Shown: positions 43,769 through 56,251, counted from the stretch's first letter. The stretch is DNA of 64,000 nucleotides from Eublepharis macularius (GCF_028583425.1 NC_072806.1:34518001-34582000); one strand, 5' to 3'. The notes: a model not told the origin generated them from the letters alone. A program made the numbers and translations.

Positions 43769-44738
43769 AAATAGTCTTTCCCTAGTATTCATGTCGTGAT
43801 GGCTGCTTCATGGTCCTTTGTAGATGGAAAAATATGATTAAAAAAAATCGAGTTCCTGAATTACGTACAAGACCGTAGTGTTACCCAGCTTGTGTGTTTG
43901 AGGCAGAGTGTGCCACAATTCAAATAAACTGAATTTTAAGATGACCCGGCATTTGGGATACTTTCAGCCATGGATTATGTAAATCACAATAGCATGCAGT
44001 ACAAATGTTCAAATTAACTGTGACTTTTTGGTTTATGATATATTTCTAATAATATCACTCAGTTATCTGCACTGTACTGAAACAAACCTCTGAGAAAGAA
44101 GAATCAAATCCTAGCCTGTGATGTTTTGGTGGATTAAGATTACTTTTGTAGAGACTACTGGACAAAATGATTAACTCTATTTAAGAACAGGTTGCAGTCT
44201 TCCAAATGCTGATCTTGTGCAAGTTTCGCTAAAGTTTATTGAGCATGCTGCTTTGATATGCTTGCTTGGTTGCTTCCCCAGTCTGCTTTAGTACTAATAC
44301 TTTATTTTCATTTATTTGTTTTTTAAATACTTGATGTGTACAGTATCCTGTGGTAGAGACCCTGCTACTGGTATGTTGTGCTGCTTTACCACAAGAATGT
44401 ATATGAAGCACTTTGAATGTTGGGTATTGAGTCTTTTTTCCCAAAGGGTGTGGAGACTAGACTTCAGTGTTTGGAGATACCTGGGTTCAGATAAAGCCGG
44501 TAAGGTAATCTTTGTTCACATGAAGTGTACTGACCAAATTTGGTATGGTGGTCTAAAAAAACTCTGGGAAGAGGGGAGCTCCAGTGAGTTTGACTAGCGT
44601 TGAAACCTTTCCCAAAACGTTTCCCATTTTGTGCAAACTGGGATAAAAATGATGTATTGTCGAAGGCTTTCACGGCCGGAGAACGATGGTTGTAGGGGGT
44701 TTTCCGGGCTGTATTGCCGTGGTCTTGGCATTGTAGTT

Positions 44739-44779
44739 CCTGACGTTTCGCCAGCAGCTGTGGCTGGCATCTTCAGAGG
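44739..44779 (-). ncRNA. Hammerhead-like motif, intact minus-strand arm (family E)
   Basis: Minus strand: CCT (44777-44779), CTGAAGA, extra T, perfect GCCAGC/GCTGGC stem, GAAA, CGTC, AGG (44739-44741). The outer helix TTGGTG/TGCCAA is also present (44785-44790 with 44725-44730). Confidence 0.47.
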
Positions 44780-44807
44780 TGTAGCACCAAAAGACTTTGG
44801 TGCTACA

Positions 44808-44848
44808 CCTCTGAAGATGTCAGCCACAGCTGCTGGCGAAACGTCAGG
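44808..44848 (+). ncRNA. Hammerhead-like motif, plus-strand arm (family E), sense to APPBP2
   Basis: CCT (44808-44810), CTGAAGA (44811-44817), extra T, GTCAGC paired with GCTGGC through one T-G wobble, GAAA (44838-44841), CGTC, AGG (44846-44848). It is in sense orientation within APPBP2 intron 1. Confidence 0.45.
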
Positions 44849-45539
44849 AACTACAATGCCAAGATCACGGCAATACAGCCCGGAAAACCCTCAACAACCA
44901 TGGGATAAAAATGGTTCCAACATGGCTGGAGTATACACTGCAAAAAAAAAAAAAAAAGATTGGGATGCATGAAACACTACAGAGCTACTTACCCAATTAA
45001 GGTTGAAGATAGAGGATTGATTCCCCACTTTCCTGGGCCCATTGAACTTGTACTGTCTGTTTGACATCTGTCCCTACCTGTGTTCAGATATAGCATAAAA
45101 TCAAGATTAGTTTTTTAACAATAATTTGTGAAACTAAGACATGGCTTGCTATCATCCAAATTCTGGTTTGCCTTTAGAAATTCTAGTTTGGTCATCTTAG
45201 AGAGGCCCAGCTAGTATCCCAGCCTGCCTTGCAGCGAAGGCAATGCCAGGGAGCAAGCCAGGATGCCTACATTCATATGCCATGTGAAACCATAGTTAAG
45301 ACTGATAAATCATCCTCAGACCATGGCTTCTTAACCTAGTATGACATACCGTTTCCAAGCATACTGGTGTGGCCTGCTTTCAGATGACCTTGGTCTCGAT
45401 GTGTAAGTTTTCTGTGTTATGTTTAAAATGTTTTTGAGAAGAATGCATTGTTAACCAAATGTGTGCTTCCAAGCATTCTCACAGACTCACCTGTGGGAGT
45501 CTATGAGGCTTTGTGGTTTTTAACAATGCAGAAGCACAT

Positions 45540-45960
45540 CATAAGAACATAAGAAATGCCGTGCTGGATCAAACCAAAGGCCCATCCAGTCCAATATTCT
45601 GTTCACACAGTAGCCAATCGGATGCCTCTGGACCACCCAAAAGCAGGATGGCTGCAAACAGCTTCTTCCCTCCTGTGCTCCCCAGCAACTAACATAAAGA
45701 GGCATTGGGCCACTGGCACTGGAGGGGAGTAGATACCCATCATGACTAGTAATCACTGATAGGCCAGTCCTCCACAAATTTGCCCATTCCCCTTTTAAAG
45801 CTTTCCAAGTTGGTGGCCTTCACCATATCCTGCAGCAGCGAGTTCCACAGTTTAACTATGTGCTGTATGAAGTACTTCCTTTTGTCTGTCCTGAATCACA
45901 CACCCCTTAGCTTCAGCGGATGACTCCAGGTTCTAGTATTAGAGGGAGGAAGAAAAGCAC
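45540..45960 (+). repeat. Interspersed repeat of unknown class
   Basis: ATAAGAACATAAGAAATGCC, GGATCAAACCAAAGGCCCAT, AGTTCCACAGTTTAACTATG. I recognise this as an abundant reptile repeat but cannot assign the class. A fragment of the same family is at 52530-52650. Confidence 0.55.
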
Positions 45961-46235
45961 GACAATTTTATCTTTACCTATCAAGAGTGTTGACCCTCTT
46001 GACTCTTTTGAAGTCAAATATGACCTTGTTGGAGTTTCCTGGCACTTTTTCACATACACATACATTAAATTTGATGCTGTTGTGGTCTGTGTTGCCAGTC
46101 AGCTCAACTGCATCTTGCACTGGGTCCTGGGCAGTACCACTGAGAAAAGTCTAGGTGGCCTCGCTCTGGTTATTTCTGTTACCAGCTTTCTAGGGCACAG
46201 TTATTGAGAGTATCAAGACATTTTACCTTTTCGGC

Positions 46236-47770
46236 ATGACTAGAACATTCCATTCAATCTGAGGGTAGTTAAAGTTGCCCATTATTACAACTCCCCGTCC
46301 TTTGGATTCCTTCCTGACTTCATTGTCCATCTCAAGGTCCCCCTGAGCATTTTGGTCAGGGAACTGATAGCATGTCCCCAGTATTAAATTACTTTTGGGG
46401 GCCTAGTATTGTCACTCGCAGTAATTCTGTGGAGAAGTCCACCCTTTTTAAGGTTTCTAGCTAGTTGCGACTTCCTTAACAATACCCTCCCCAGAATGCC
46501 CTTCCCTGTCTTTCCTGTAGAGTTCGTTTCCAGGTATGACTGTATCTTACCGGTCCTCTCGCTTCCATGAGGTTTCAACACTCCAGCTAGCCCATTTTGA
46601 CTTGAGGCTTCCGGCATTAGCATGGAAACACCTCCACGCAGCGTCTCTGCCTCTAGACATCTCTGCTATATACCTTTTCCACTCAAGCCCTTTGGCTTCT
46701 TTGATAGGCCATCATGCTGTTTATCCTCACTTTCTACATCCATTCCCATCCGCATTTGGGCAATCAGAAGCATTTTCCCCTTCATCCCTTTGGATGAATC
46801 TGCCCGAACTAGATCCTGCGCGGCTCCTATCAGTGTCTCCCCCCTCCCCCCCGGTTCAGTTTAAGACTGCTGTGCCACCTTTTTAATGCTGTGCACAGGC
46901 AGTGTGGTCCCATCCTGGTTCAAGTGGAGCATATCCCTTTTATACCGGCCCAGCTTGTGCCCAAATGTTCCCCATTGATTAACAAATATGAAGCTGTCCT
47001 CATCCATGTATTGAGACCTCCCAACTGTTCCTGTCTAGCTGGTCCTGTGATGGAAACAGGTAGCAGTTCAGAGAAACCTACACTGGAGGTCCTGGCTTTT
47101 ATACTGCAATCCTAAGCAGAGTTACTCCCGTCTAAGCCCATTGAGATCAGTGAGCTTAGACTGTAAGTCTCTTACCTAGCAACCTAAATTTCTTCCAGGG
47201 ACTTGCAACTACACTTCCCTATGTCATTGGTGCCAGCATGCGCCACGACCAGTCACTCCTTCCCAGCACTATCTGCCAGTCTATCTAAACAATGGGTGAT
47301 GTCCACAACCTTCACACCAGGCGGGCAGTTCACCATATGGGCCACATGCCTGTTACAAACCCTACTGTCTACATGTCTAATGATTTGCTCTCTCGCTATG
47401 ACAAGCCCCCTGTCTGCTTGGAGGCATATCCTCAGGACAAGAGGGTATCTGTTCATCCGCCAAGGAAGGGGTCTCTTCTGAGGCATCATGTCCCCTTTGA
47501 GCAACACTCTCCTCCCAGGCTCTCATTATCTATAACTGGTGGGGCGCTGTCATCCTGGAATGACACTGTCACATTCTTGAAAGCCTCGTACACCTCCCTC
47601 TCTGCTTGCTCCTTGACAGTCAGGAGCTCCTTGCACCAAGGACACACTCACAACTACTGCCCACCAGTCAGTCGTACCTGTGTGTCACTGTATGCAGTAC
47701 ATTGGATAGCCCCCAGACTGCTGCTGGCCAGACATCCTAAATACTGTGGCTTAAATAAATTTTACTTTTT
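46236..47770 (-). mobile_element. CR1-like LINE, antisense: ORF1 esterase-like and endonuclease remnants
   Basis: Minus-strand frames give HVDSRVCNRHVAHMVNCPPG (about 47330-47400), similar to the SGNH/esterase-type ORF1 of CR1 elements. Further along, near 46240-46300, VIMGNFNYPQIEW is the endonuclease GDFN motif with D changed to N. A palindromic repeat (47104-47162) interrupts it. No intact frame remains. Confidence 0.55.
47104..47162. repeat. Short palindromic repeat (TGCAATCCTAAGCAGAG family)
   Basis: TGCAATCCTAAGCAGAGTTA to GAGCTTAGACTG. The same motif occurs inverted elsewhere in the window (56709-56752, 58635-58682), as expected of a small MITE. It sits inside a CR1-like remnant. Confidence 0.55.
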
Positions 47771-50160
47771 AGACTGTGTGCCACAGTCTCCAACAGATAA
47801 AAATGTGTGCCCCACATGTCGTAGGGATTCGGGAGGAAGTATGGCCGAATCCCTACGACGCCCCAGTAGAACCTCCAAGTGAGGATGGAACGAGCATGAT
47901 AGCGACAGACCCCCCCCCCCCGAGACTGATTCCGAGCAGTGGTGTGCAGTATGGGGGAAAATGAATGAACTGAAAAGGGACCTGGCGCAAGTGGTGAGAG
48001 GACTACGAGACATGATGCGCCAGATGTCCATGACGGGAGTGCCACAGGACCTGGGGACCAGACAGAGATGGACTCGGGGGGGATCTACGAGGTGGACCAC
48101 CCAGGCCCAGGCACCCTCCTTCCCCCATACCGTCACAGAAAGGTCCGGTTGGGCCCAAGAGGGGGAACGGTAGCCCCACTACTGCCAGGAGCACCAGCGA
48201 GGCCAGTAGGACTTCCCCTGCATCTCTAGCCACCAGGCCTGGCCATCCTGCCGCCTGGAGGCATTCCGATGGGAGCAACACTACATCCCATGCCGCCAGT
48301 TCAACCTCTCCCCGTGTGGCTGCCACCAGGGATACCAGTAACCCCAAGAGGCCCAGTTATCTCACCACCTGGAGGGGTGCTGATGGGAGTACTGCTACAA
48401 CCCAGGCCACCGGTTCAACCTCTCCCTGCTTTGCCGCCAGTAGGGATGCCAGCCGCACAAGGAGGGGTCCCTCACATGATAGTGCCCCAGAATGGCTTGT
48501 GGAAATTAGAGGCCCGTTTTGATGGCGACCCAGAAGAACTAGGATATTTTATCGTACAAGCGATGGAATTTTTCCGAGAGTGGGGCCACACCTTCCCGAA
48601 CAATCCCAGCCGGGTAAGCCACCTGGGATCCCAGCTGGATGGTTCGGCAGCTGAGTGGTATGTCATCCTATATGAGGCCGCGGACCCAGAGCTTCAAAGC
48701 CTAAAAGTGTTCGTACAAGCATTGAGGGTCCAGTTTGAAGATCTGTTGGAAGGAGAACGGGTCCGGACACAACTGAAGCAGATACAGCGAGGGAAAATCG
48801 CCATGTCTGTGAATACATGGCAGAATTCAGACAGTATGCCATGAAAGCATGTGACTGGTCAGAAGGAGTCAAAATCAAATTTTTCCAAGCCAGCCTGAAC
48901 CCAGACTTGGTGGCTAAAAAAAAACTCCCTGGAACCGGGGAGGAAAGAGAAGAAGACCTTTGACCTACGTTCCCTGGACACAAAGTGAGCTACTTGCATG
49001 AGGATTATGTCTACAATGTGGAGGAGTTGGCCATTTCGCCGTCGAATGCCCGGGGAGCAGGAGGGGGCAGATGGAGGGGAGCCGCTCAGAAAGTCCCGCT
49101 GCTTTTGTACAAAACTATGTTTAGAAACAATAAGTTTATATATATGTATATAGTTCATTATTTACTCGCGGTTATTTTTCAACTTTGTATATTGGGTTTG
49201 AAACATTAATAAAATTTAAAATTCAAAAAAAGGGGGGGGGAAAGGAAAAAAGAAAGTCCGGCTGCCCTAAAAGCCACCAAGCCATGGGAAAAAGCCTCTA
49301 CAAAGTGGCAGCCGGCCTCAACACGATAGAAGGGTCGAGTGAGGAACCCTCAGAAGAAGAAACTCCCAGCCAGCAGGCAGGAAACATCAGTGACCTGTTG
49401 TGAGGAGGCCCCGGCGACAGGTCTTGCAGGAGCCACTATCGCCTGAGGTGAGACCGAAAGGGGCCTTACTTTACATGCCAGTGACTATAGTTAACCCCCA
49501 GCTGGGGACCCACATTACAGTGCGAGCCTTAAATGACTCTGGATGATCTCGGGATTTAATTGCCCCAGCTCTAGTCACAGGGTTGGGGCTGAACGTGTGT
49601 AAATTAAACCATCCTATTGCATTTGAGCAGATGGACGGGTCCCGAATGAAAGGAGCCCCGGCTAATGTAGAAACGGAGATGGTCCCACTGGGAATAGGGG
49701 ACCATTGGGAAGCCAGAACTTTTGTAGTAACTGGCGCCACCAAGTTCCCATTGGTGTTGGGAGTACAGTGGTTATGGGACCACGACCCATATGTGAAGTG
49801 GAAAACTGGAGAACTATGGTTTGCGGGGGTGGGGGGGATTGTCGAAGTCTTGTATGGAACCCAGAATGGGGACTCCATTCACCCCCCTCCCCAGAGACTG
49901 CTCTACTAACTCAGGAATAGATTGAGCAAATTCCCCCTGAATACCAGGACTTGAGCCATGAGTTTGGCGAGGAGGAAGCTGACGACAACCCCCCCCCCCC
50001 AATAGGGCTACTGACTGTGCCATAGAGCTAATCCCAGGTCAAAAACTGCCAAAGGGAAAACTTTACTCAATGAGCCCAGGGGAGCATGAGGAATTGCGTA
50101 AATTCATTGACAAAAATTTGGCCCAAGGATACATCCGCCCGGCTAACTTGTACTGAATGG
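47770..50160 (+). mobile_element. Ty3/gypsy-type retrotransposon gag-pol remnant, broken
   Basis: Order seen on the plus strand: a helical N-terminal Gag segment (about 47961-48040), a proline-rich region, a capsid-like domain (48480-48830, starting near LWKLEARFDGD), a frameshift near 48815, a CCHC zinc knuckle (49008-49050), a retropepsin-like region with DSG at 49535-49543, and the start of reverse transcriptase (about 50010-50145) where it is cut off. It resembles the vertebrate sushi/RTL-type lineage. Breaks: frameshift, TGA directly after DSG (49544-49546), a nested 148-bp insertion at 49103-49250, further stops, and no LTRs found. Not functional. Confidence 0.75.
49103..49250 (+). mobile_element. 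5'-truncated LINE tail inserted in the Ty3/gypsy remnant
   Basis: 148 bp ending GAAACATTAATAAAATTTAA plus an A-rich run. Flanked by AGAAAGTCCCGCTGC (49088-49102) and AGAAAGTCCGGCTGC (49251-49265), 14 of 15. A long duplication with an A-rich tail fits L1-type target-primed insertion. Confidence 0.75.
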
Positions 50161-53100
50161 ATCTCTAATAACTTCAGCTGGAACACCTGTGTGTTAACTG
50201 TGGAGAACTTGGGGATCTAACTGCCAGGGACTGACACCCAGTTTGTGACACGTTTTCCTAAACTATTGATTTGTGTTATTTTCAGAGGAATTATAATGGC
50301 TCTGCTTGCATAATACTTTAGTGGTTTGTCCTGCCATCTTCATGTCTGTTTCTTCATGAATCCTTCTGGGAGGCAGCCTCCATATAACAGAGTATGTATA
50401 GCCGTGTATCCTGTCTTATGTGCCAATTATGTGTCGTTATATCAGCAAAACTAGGCCACCCACAGACAAGGCAAAGGTTTCTGCACACTTGAAACTCTCT
50501 AGATCTGCAGAAAAATATGATATTGTAAATTAATAAAAATAAACTTTAAAAAAACCCGTTCCCCAGTATGACTGAGCATGCTCATTGTCTTGGAAGGCTA
50601 CTTCTACATGGGATTTTTGATACCTTTGCCTATCTGGGGAGCTTCCACATGATGTCACGCTCACAACTTGTGTGGCCTCATGGCCTCCCTGTTTCAGTCT
50701 GATTAAAGAATAACCTCATTTGAGCTGATTTAAACACGGAACTGCAGGGTGGCTATGGGCAGAGCTGCCATGTGAAAACTCTGCCTGCAGCCAATATGGT
50801 GAAATGGTGGTGCTTAGCTTTGCATTTGGCACTTTATGATGCCCCCCCCCCCCAAGCGGTTGCATTTATTTATTGCTTTGTAAGGTATGTGCAGGTGTGA
50901 TGGAGCAAAATGAGGGGAGTGGCATCAGGAGCGATGTCGGGATGTGGAGTGTGTAGACACAGTTGGGGTGTCTTTTCATGTCCCCATGTGGAAACAGCCG
51001 AAATATTGAGAGCGGTTGAGTCAGTTGATGGATAGAGAGGAGAGAAGGTCCTTAAGATCATAAAGAATCCTAGAGGGGGAGATTTCAGGTGGGTATCCAA
51101 ATATTTGCCCCTTTCCAGTGATTCCTTGTGATCTCCTAGTTTGGGTGAGAAATTGGGGGGTGGGGGGGAGGCTGTTGCCTTGATGCTCTGCTGATGACTG
51201 AGTAGAAGCATCTAATTAGCCTTTGCTGGAAACAGAATGTGGGTGGAGAGGGGGGACTCTCGGTCTGGTCTAGTTCATATGTTTGGGCCTTCCACTTAAT
51301 CTACAGCCAGCTAAATCCATTTCCTCTCCGGTACGTATGATCTGTCTTCTCCAAAGACAACAGACAAAGGTAAAATGTATTTTCCAGATATGACTAAGAG
51401 GTTATGATGGAATTTTTTTTTAAAAAAGGAAGGATTACAGTTTGAACATGAATTATCTCTGAGAACTCACCCCCCCCTCCCCAGCAACCCTGTGTTGAGG
51501 AAGAAATTGGGGGAGGGAAACCAGCCTGAGAGGGGATTTCATTTTGTTGTTGTTTTCCTCCAAAAATAGCAACACAGAGTTATGATTAAACTCTCTAATC
51601 CTGTAATGAAGTCTGTGGGCGGTCTTTGCTATAGATTTTTCATGCTGTGGAGCTACAATAAAAAAACCTTTCGACAAGCCTAATATTCTTAACACTGATG
51701 GGTTTTTTACTTGTTATTTCTGTCCCTGCTCTTTCTCCAAGGAATTCTGAACAACATCCATGGCAGGACAGATTTCCAGGCAGTTTCCCACCTGCTGCTC
51801 GAATGCATGCATATGAATTTTCTTCTGAATTTTAGTCATTTGCACAGTGTCTGAAATTCAGTGAGGAGCCACAGCACGGAATAGCGCTGATGATGTCTAC
51901 ATGTCCGAGTTCTCACATAGGGTATTTATTTGTGCCAATGCAAGACTGGGTTTCCCTCCACGTATGCCGTCTAGCAAAAGGGGGCTTCAGCTTACATTTG
52001 TATACAAGTTACAGTTATGTCCAGTAATTTTTTTCCTTGTATGTCTTATATTCAGGGTCTTCATCCGTTTGAGTCAGCCCCTTTCACAGCCAGCCCCTTG
52101 AGCTGCTATATCTCCTCCCCCTTCTTCTTATCAGTAATATGCAGCCGATAATACCGGCCTGGTTTACAGGACTGTTGTAAAGGGCTGCTGATATATACAA
52201 AGCATTTAAGCTCTTCAAAATGAATACTACGATTGATCTGTTATCTGATAGCGCCGCAGTACTTCTGCATTATTTTAATATAGGTCAATGGTTGTGTTCT
52301 TGCCCTTCATTTTCATCTCGGAAGAAACAATCTAAAAAATCTGACCTACTTCTGAGGGATCCTTTTTAAAGTGTGGTTAGCAAGATGTGGGCTGGCCTAG
52401 ATTTTGCCTGGCAAGTGTAACTGGATGAAGCTGAGCCTGCGTGGTTTCTGCTGTGCGGCTAAACAAATGGATTTCTCACAGTAATGCAGGGTTGGCGTTG
52501 TGCTGTTTCTGCTAAAAGCTAGAGGACATCAGGACATGAGAATTGCCTTGTCGGATGAAACCGAAGGTCCACCTAGCTCAGCGTTCTGTTTCCAACAGTG
52601 GCAAGCCAGGTGCCCTCGTAGAGCCCACAAGCAAGGCGTAAAGGCAGGCTTTATCTGAACATGAGTGCTATTTAGCTAACATCAGCTGTGATACAAGAAT
52701 AGCTGTACTTAAGATTAGGATTTAATACAACTTTCAAAATGTGTTCGATAGGTTTCAGCAGTAAAATCAGAGCTTTCCCTGCAGGCCACTTGTGAGGTGT
52801 TAACTCAGGGGTGCCTGTGGCAGGTTAAGTGGAACTTAACGGATGTCTGATCTTGACCTCTGCATTTGCTGCTCCGCAATTCCCTTTTGGTTTGCTTCCT
52901 GTACTGGTCACGTGATGCACCTTTGAAGTAACTGAACAACAAATACAGCAGTGTGTGTGCAATTTTTTTTACACAAAATTGAATCTTCTATGCTTTTGAA
53001 TCTCAAACTTTTCCCTTGTGGGATTGCCTCTCAAGTAATTCTTGTGCAACTGCCACAGAATTCCTTTTTATTGCTAAGAATTCTGTGGTGCGTTATAAAC

Positions 53101-54074
53101 GCGCACAACTGATTTATACAACTCAGAGTATCCCTGAGCCCAGAACTAGAGGTGCAACAGTTCAGGAAAATAACACCCCCCCCCCCCAAATGGTAGAAAA
53201 CTGCGTTCTCCCCCACAGCATTTTTCTGTTTTTCGTATGGAAAAGTTGGGAATTGGGGGTGGGGGGCTATTGTGAAATTTTAAAATACTGTTTTAGCTGC
53301 CTTGAATTGCTTCAGATTCAGAATGCTTTCTAATAACTATATGACATTAAGTTAGTTTTGATGTAATGTCACACCCATGGCTTGCTATTACATCTGAACT
53401 AGCAAAGCAAGGTTTGTGTATAGCCTCCAAACCAGGATTAAATCATTTACAGACCTGATTTGGAAGAGAAGTGCTTACCGTAGTTGGGGTGGTAAATAGG
53501 CAGTGTGAAAGTGGTGAAGACTGACATAGGTGCACCCATAGGGAAGACTGACATAGGGATTGTGAAAGCATAGTACTTTTATGTAGGACCAGACAGTGGT
53601 TAGATACTTGCTCTGAACCAACCAAGAATGAAATACTGTCCTCTGACAATGGGATGGAAAACTGAGACACCATACAAAATCGATACTTCTCTGGAACTGG
53701 TGGATAAGATTTTGTGGAACTTGTACTTCTGGTAATCCTAAAGAGGCAGGAAGTTGATTGAAGATCCTGTCACTAGAGTTACTGTATAGGGTTTTTTTTT
53801 TAATGCAGTCTAGGGCCCAGTCTTCATTGTTATGAGACATCACAACCAAGAGATGTGCCATCGAGTTCCTTTTCCTTCCCCCTCACAGATTTATCCCATC
53901 TCCAGTTTCTCTCCACCCCAACGTTAGGGCTGTGCACGAGCGGGAAGATTCGGAAACCGATCCGGAATGCCCCCAAATCCTTGAACCGGACCCGGTACTC
54001 AACCGGTAACCAGTGCAGCTGACGGAGGATGGGTGTTATATGTGCCATGATTGGAGCTCTGGCAACCACCCCTG

Positions 54075-54290
54075 CCCCTTCCAGTCAGTCGACTCTCTTG
54101 TACATATTCTCTTGCAGTGTCCTTATGTGTCTCAGTCTAGGCTAAAATGGATTATGCCATGTTTTGATAAATGGACTATGCTTCCTCTAGTGACATTAGA
54201 GCAAAAGGTTCAATATCTCTTAGAGGATTCTCCTAAACATACTTATTTTGCTGGTTGATTTCTTGAGGCTACAGAGAAGTGTCGAAGAGA
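54075..54290 (+). mobile_element. LINE ORF2 C-terminal fragment
   Basis: The frame reads SVDSLVHILLQCPYVSQSRL, like the Cys/His C-terminal motif seen at 23754-24290. Just upstream, 53990-54069 on the minus strand encodes ITPILRQLHWLPVEYRVRFK, another LINE-type C-terminal motif from a separate insertion. Confidence 0.55.
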
Positions 54291-54434
54291 GGTTTTTTAG
54301 ATATGGGCTTTATTTAAGTTTTTCAGTTTTGTTGTTCAAGACTTTGGTCTGAGAAGGGAGGGATGAAAAGAAAAGATCCAAGCAAGGCACACTTGCTTGT
54401 ACCAATCTAACTGTCCCCCCACTGCCACCTGCAG

Positions 54435-54591
54435 TTTGCCTACAGAAAAGTTCATTGTCAGTTCACAGTCCTCCTGTTTGGCTTGGCGTCTGCTTCCCAG
54501 GTATTCATAAAACTAATGCTGACGCACTTGAGAGTTCAAGGTATCACATTCATCTATACCTAGATAATCTACTAATCAGGTCTTCATCCAA
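54435..54591 (+). mobile_element. DIRS-like reverse-transcriptase fragment
   Basis: In one frame: VLLFGLASASQVFIK, then LTHLRVQGITFIY and a degraded YLDD-type box (YLDN in the neighbouring frame). LPFGLS...A.(R/Q)VF.K and LR.QGI before the catalytic box are typical of DIRS RTs. Only about 50 codons survive, with a frameshift before the catalytic box. Confidence 0.5.
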
Positions 54592-54609
54592 GAGGAGGGC
54601 ACTTATATA

Positions 54610-55210
54610 GTTAATTACATTATTTTTGGTCCGTCTTTTTCACTGAGACTCAAGGCAGATTACAGTGTGAGTTCGTGCAGTCAATTTCAAGGACATTTCA
54701 GTAAACAATGTAATGGAGTATATACATGCAAATTTGCAAAAATTTAAAACCAGCGGAAATCCAGTACAGAGTTGAAGGACTGCTGGAACAGAGTGAAAGC
54801 AATTTGAAGACTGACATATTAGCATAGAAGTACCCAATAGAACCATATTTAAAGCAACAGATAGTACATAGAAGCCCATACTAGTAAGGTCTATGGTCCC
54901 TGTCTCTGTACTCTTTGAGACCTCTTCTTTACAGTACAGCCCTCCTATCTGAGTAAAAAAGCACTCTTGAATAATTCAGTTTTGCATCATATGTGGAAAA
55001 CCAGGAGAGTGGGAGCTTTCCTGCCCTCTTCAGGTAGGCTGCTCCAAAAGGTGGAGGCCACCACAGAGAATGCACATGTATGGGCAGCTGCTGGTTTTGC
55101 CCATGTGCAAGGGGGCACCCGCAGAAGGCCCTGTTCAGGTGAGCGAAGCTGCCATGGAGGGACATAGGGAGGGAGGCGGTCCTGTAGGTATGCTGGGCCA
55201 AGGCCATAGT
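54610..55210 (-). mobile_element. L2-type LINE 3' end, reverse
   Basis: Same family as 42600-43768: reverse-strand frames carry LPMSLHGSFAHLNRA...HGQNQQ matching that copy. The 3' UTR part (CACTGAGACTCAAGGCAGAT) matches 9780-10265. Confidence 0.65.
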
Positions 55211-56251
55211 GGTTGTCTCTCCTCTTCCCTGTTGGACTTCAGCCAGCCTTCGTATATCATGAGTGAGGGAAGGGCTTCCATGTCACCACTCCACTATGAT
55301 TAGCTTGCTTTTTTCTTGGGTAGCTGCTGTGGTGCTTTTATTCCTTCATCTGCACTCCTGTCCTCCCAGCAGTTGTTCCAGTGCTGAGATGAGAGCAGCA
55401 CAGAGGCTGCAGTGTGTGTTGGAAAGAACAGGCCCTTTGCTTCTGTTCCTGGAATGGGGCTTACGGCTCCAGTTCCATCAGCAGTGACTGTTTTAAAGTG
55501 GAAACAACGTGCCAACCACAGACCGTACCAGGCAAGTGACCCTGCTCACTTTCCTGGAAGATGGGAAAGGCACCACGTTGGGGAGGAGCCATAGGTAGCC
55601 AGTCAAGGAGCCACGTGTGGTTCCCCAGCCATTGAGTGAGTAGCACTGATCTTAGCGACCCTTTGAAATGCTTAACTTCAGTTGCATCATGACTCTCTCC
55701 ATTCACAGTAGCAGCATTAAATTAGGAGAGATCAAGATTCAGTTAAGATACCCTTATTCCCTGTCATTCCTTCTTTTGGAGGCCCCTGAAGGTTTTAAAA
55801 AATGCAGTGCCTCTAAAGGTAAACAAGTCCTCAGAGTTCTGTTGAGTGCAGCACTCTTCTTGTGGGAATTCCTCCGAGAACAGGGTGGGAGTGAGGGGAG
55901 AGATGGCATCAGTCAAATTGACAGTCTGGTCCAAAAGTTGCCATTTCTGTGGGACTCTTCTCTAGATGATAAAATGCTCTGTAAACACTTTCATTGTATA
56001 ATAACCAAATGATCAAGTTCTGCTTGAAGACACTTGGAAACGTATGATTTTTAGCAAACTTGCTTTAAGTTGAAATGCTTAAGGAATTATAACCCAATTT
56101 GAGTAACGCAATGTAGAATATTATGAAGTTTTAAAAGTTTTAAAATTACTGTGTAACCATCTTGCCCCAAAGTGTTATTCCATGAAATAATTTACTTGCT
56201 TATCTCCCTGTATGTTCCTGTGGATGAAATCTCAAAGGGGTAGCACTGTTA

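Larger units (their letters stand above)
44652..44900. repeat. Family E hairpin element with 13-bp target duplication
   Basis: Flanked by TGGGATAAAAATG (44639-44651 and 44901-44913). Both arms carry a complete hammerhead-like core. The nick-to-nick layout (TGTATTGTCGAAGG at one end, ACAACAACCA at the other) matches the other copies. Confidence 0.82.

Noticed and set aside
43403..43792. Open frames encoding (YIHT)n or (VCMY)n runs
   Set aside because: Translation of the (CATA)n microsatellite.
48269..48844. Domesticated gag gene
   Set aside because: Although 191 codons are open, the frame breaks before the end of the capsid-like domain and the surrounding element is decayed. Kept as a retrotransposon remnant.
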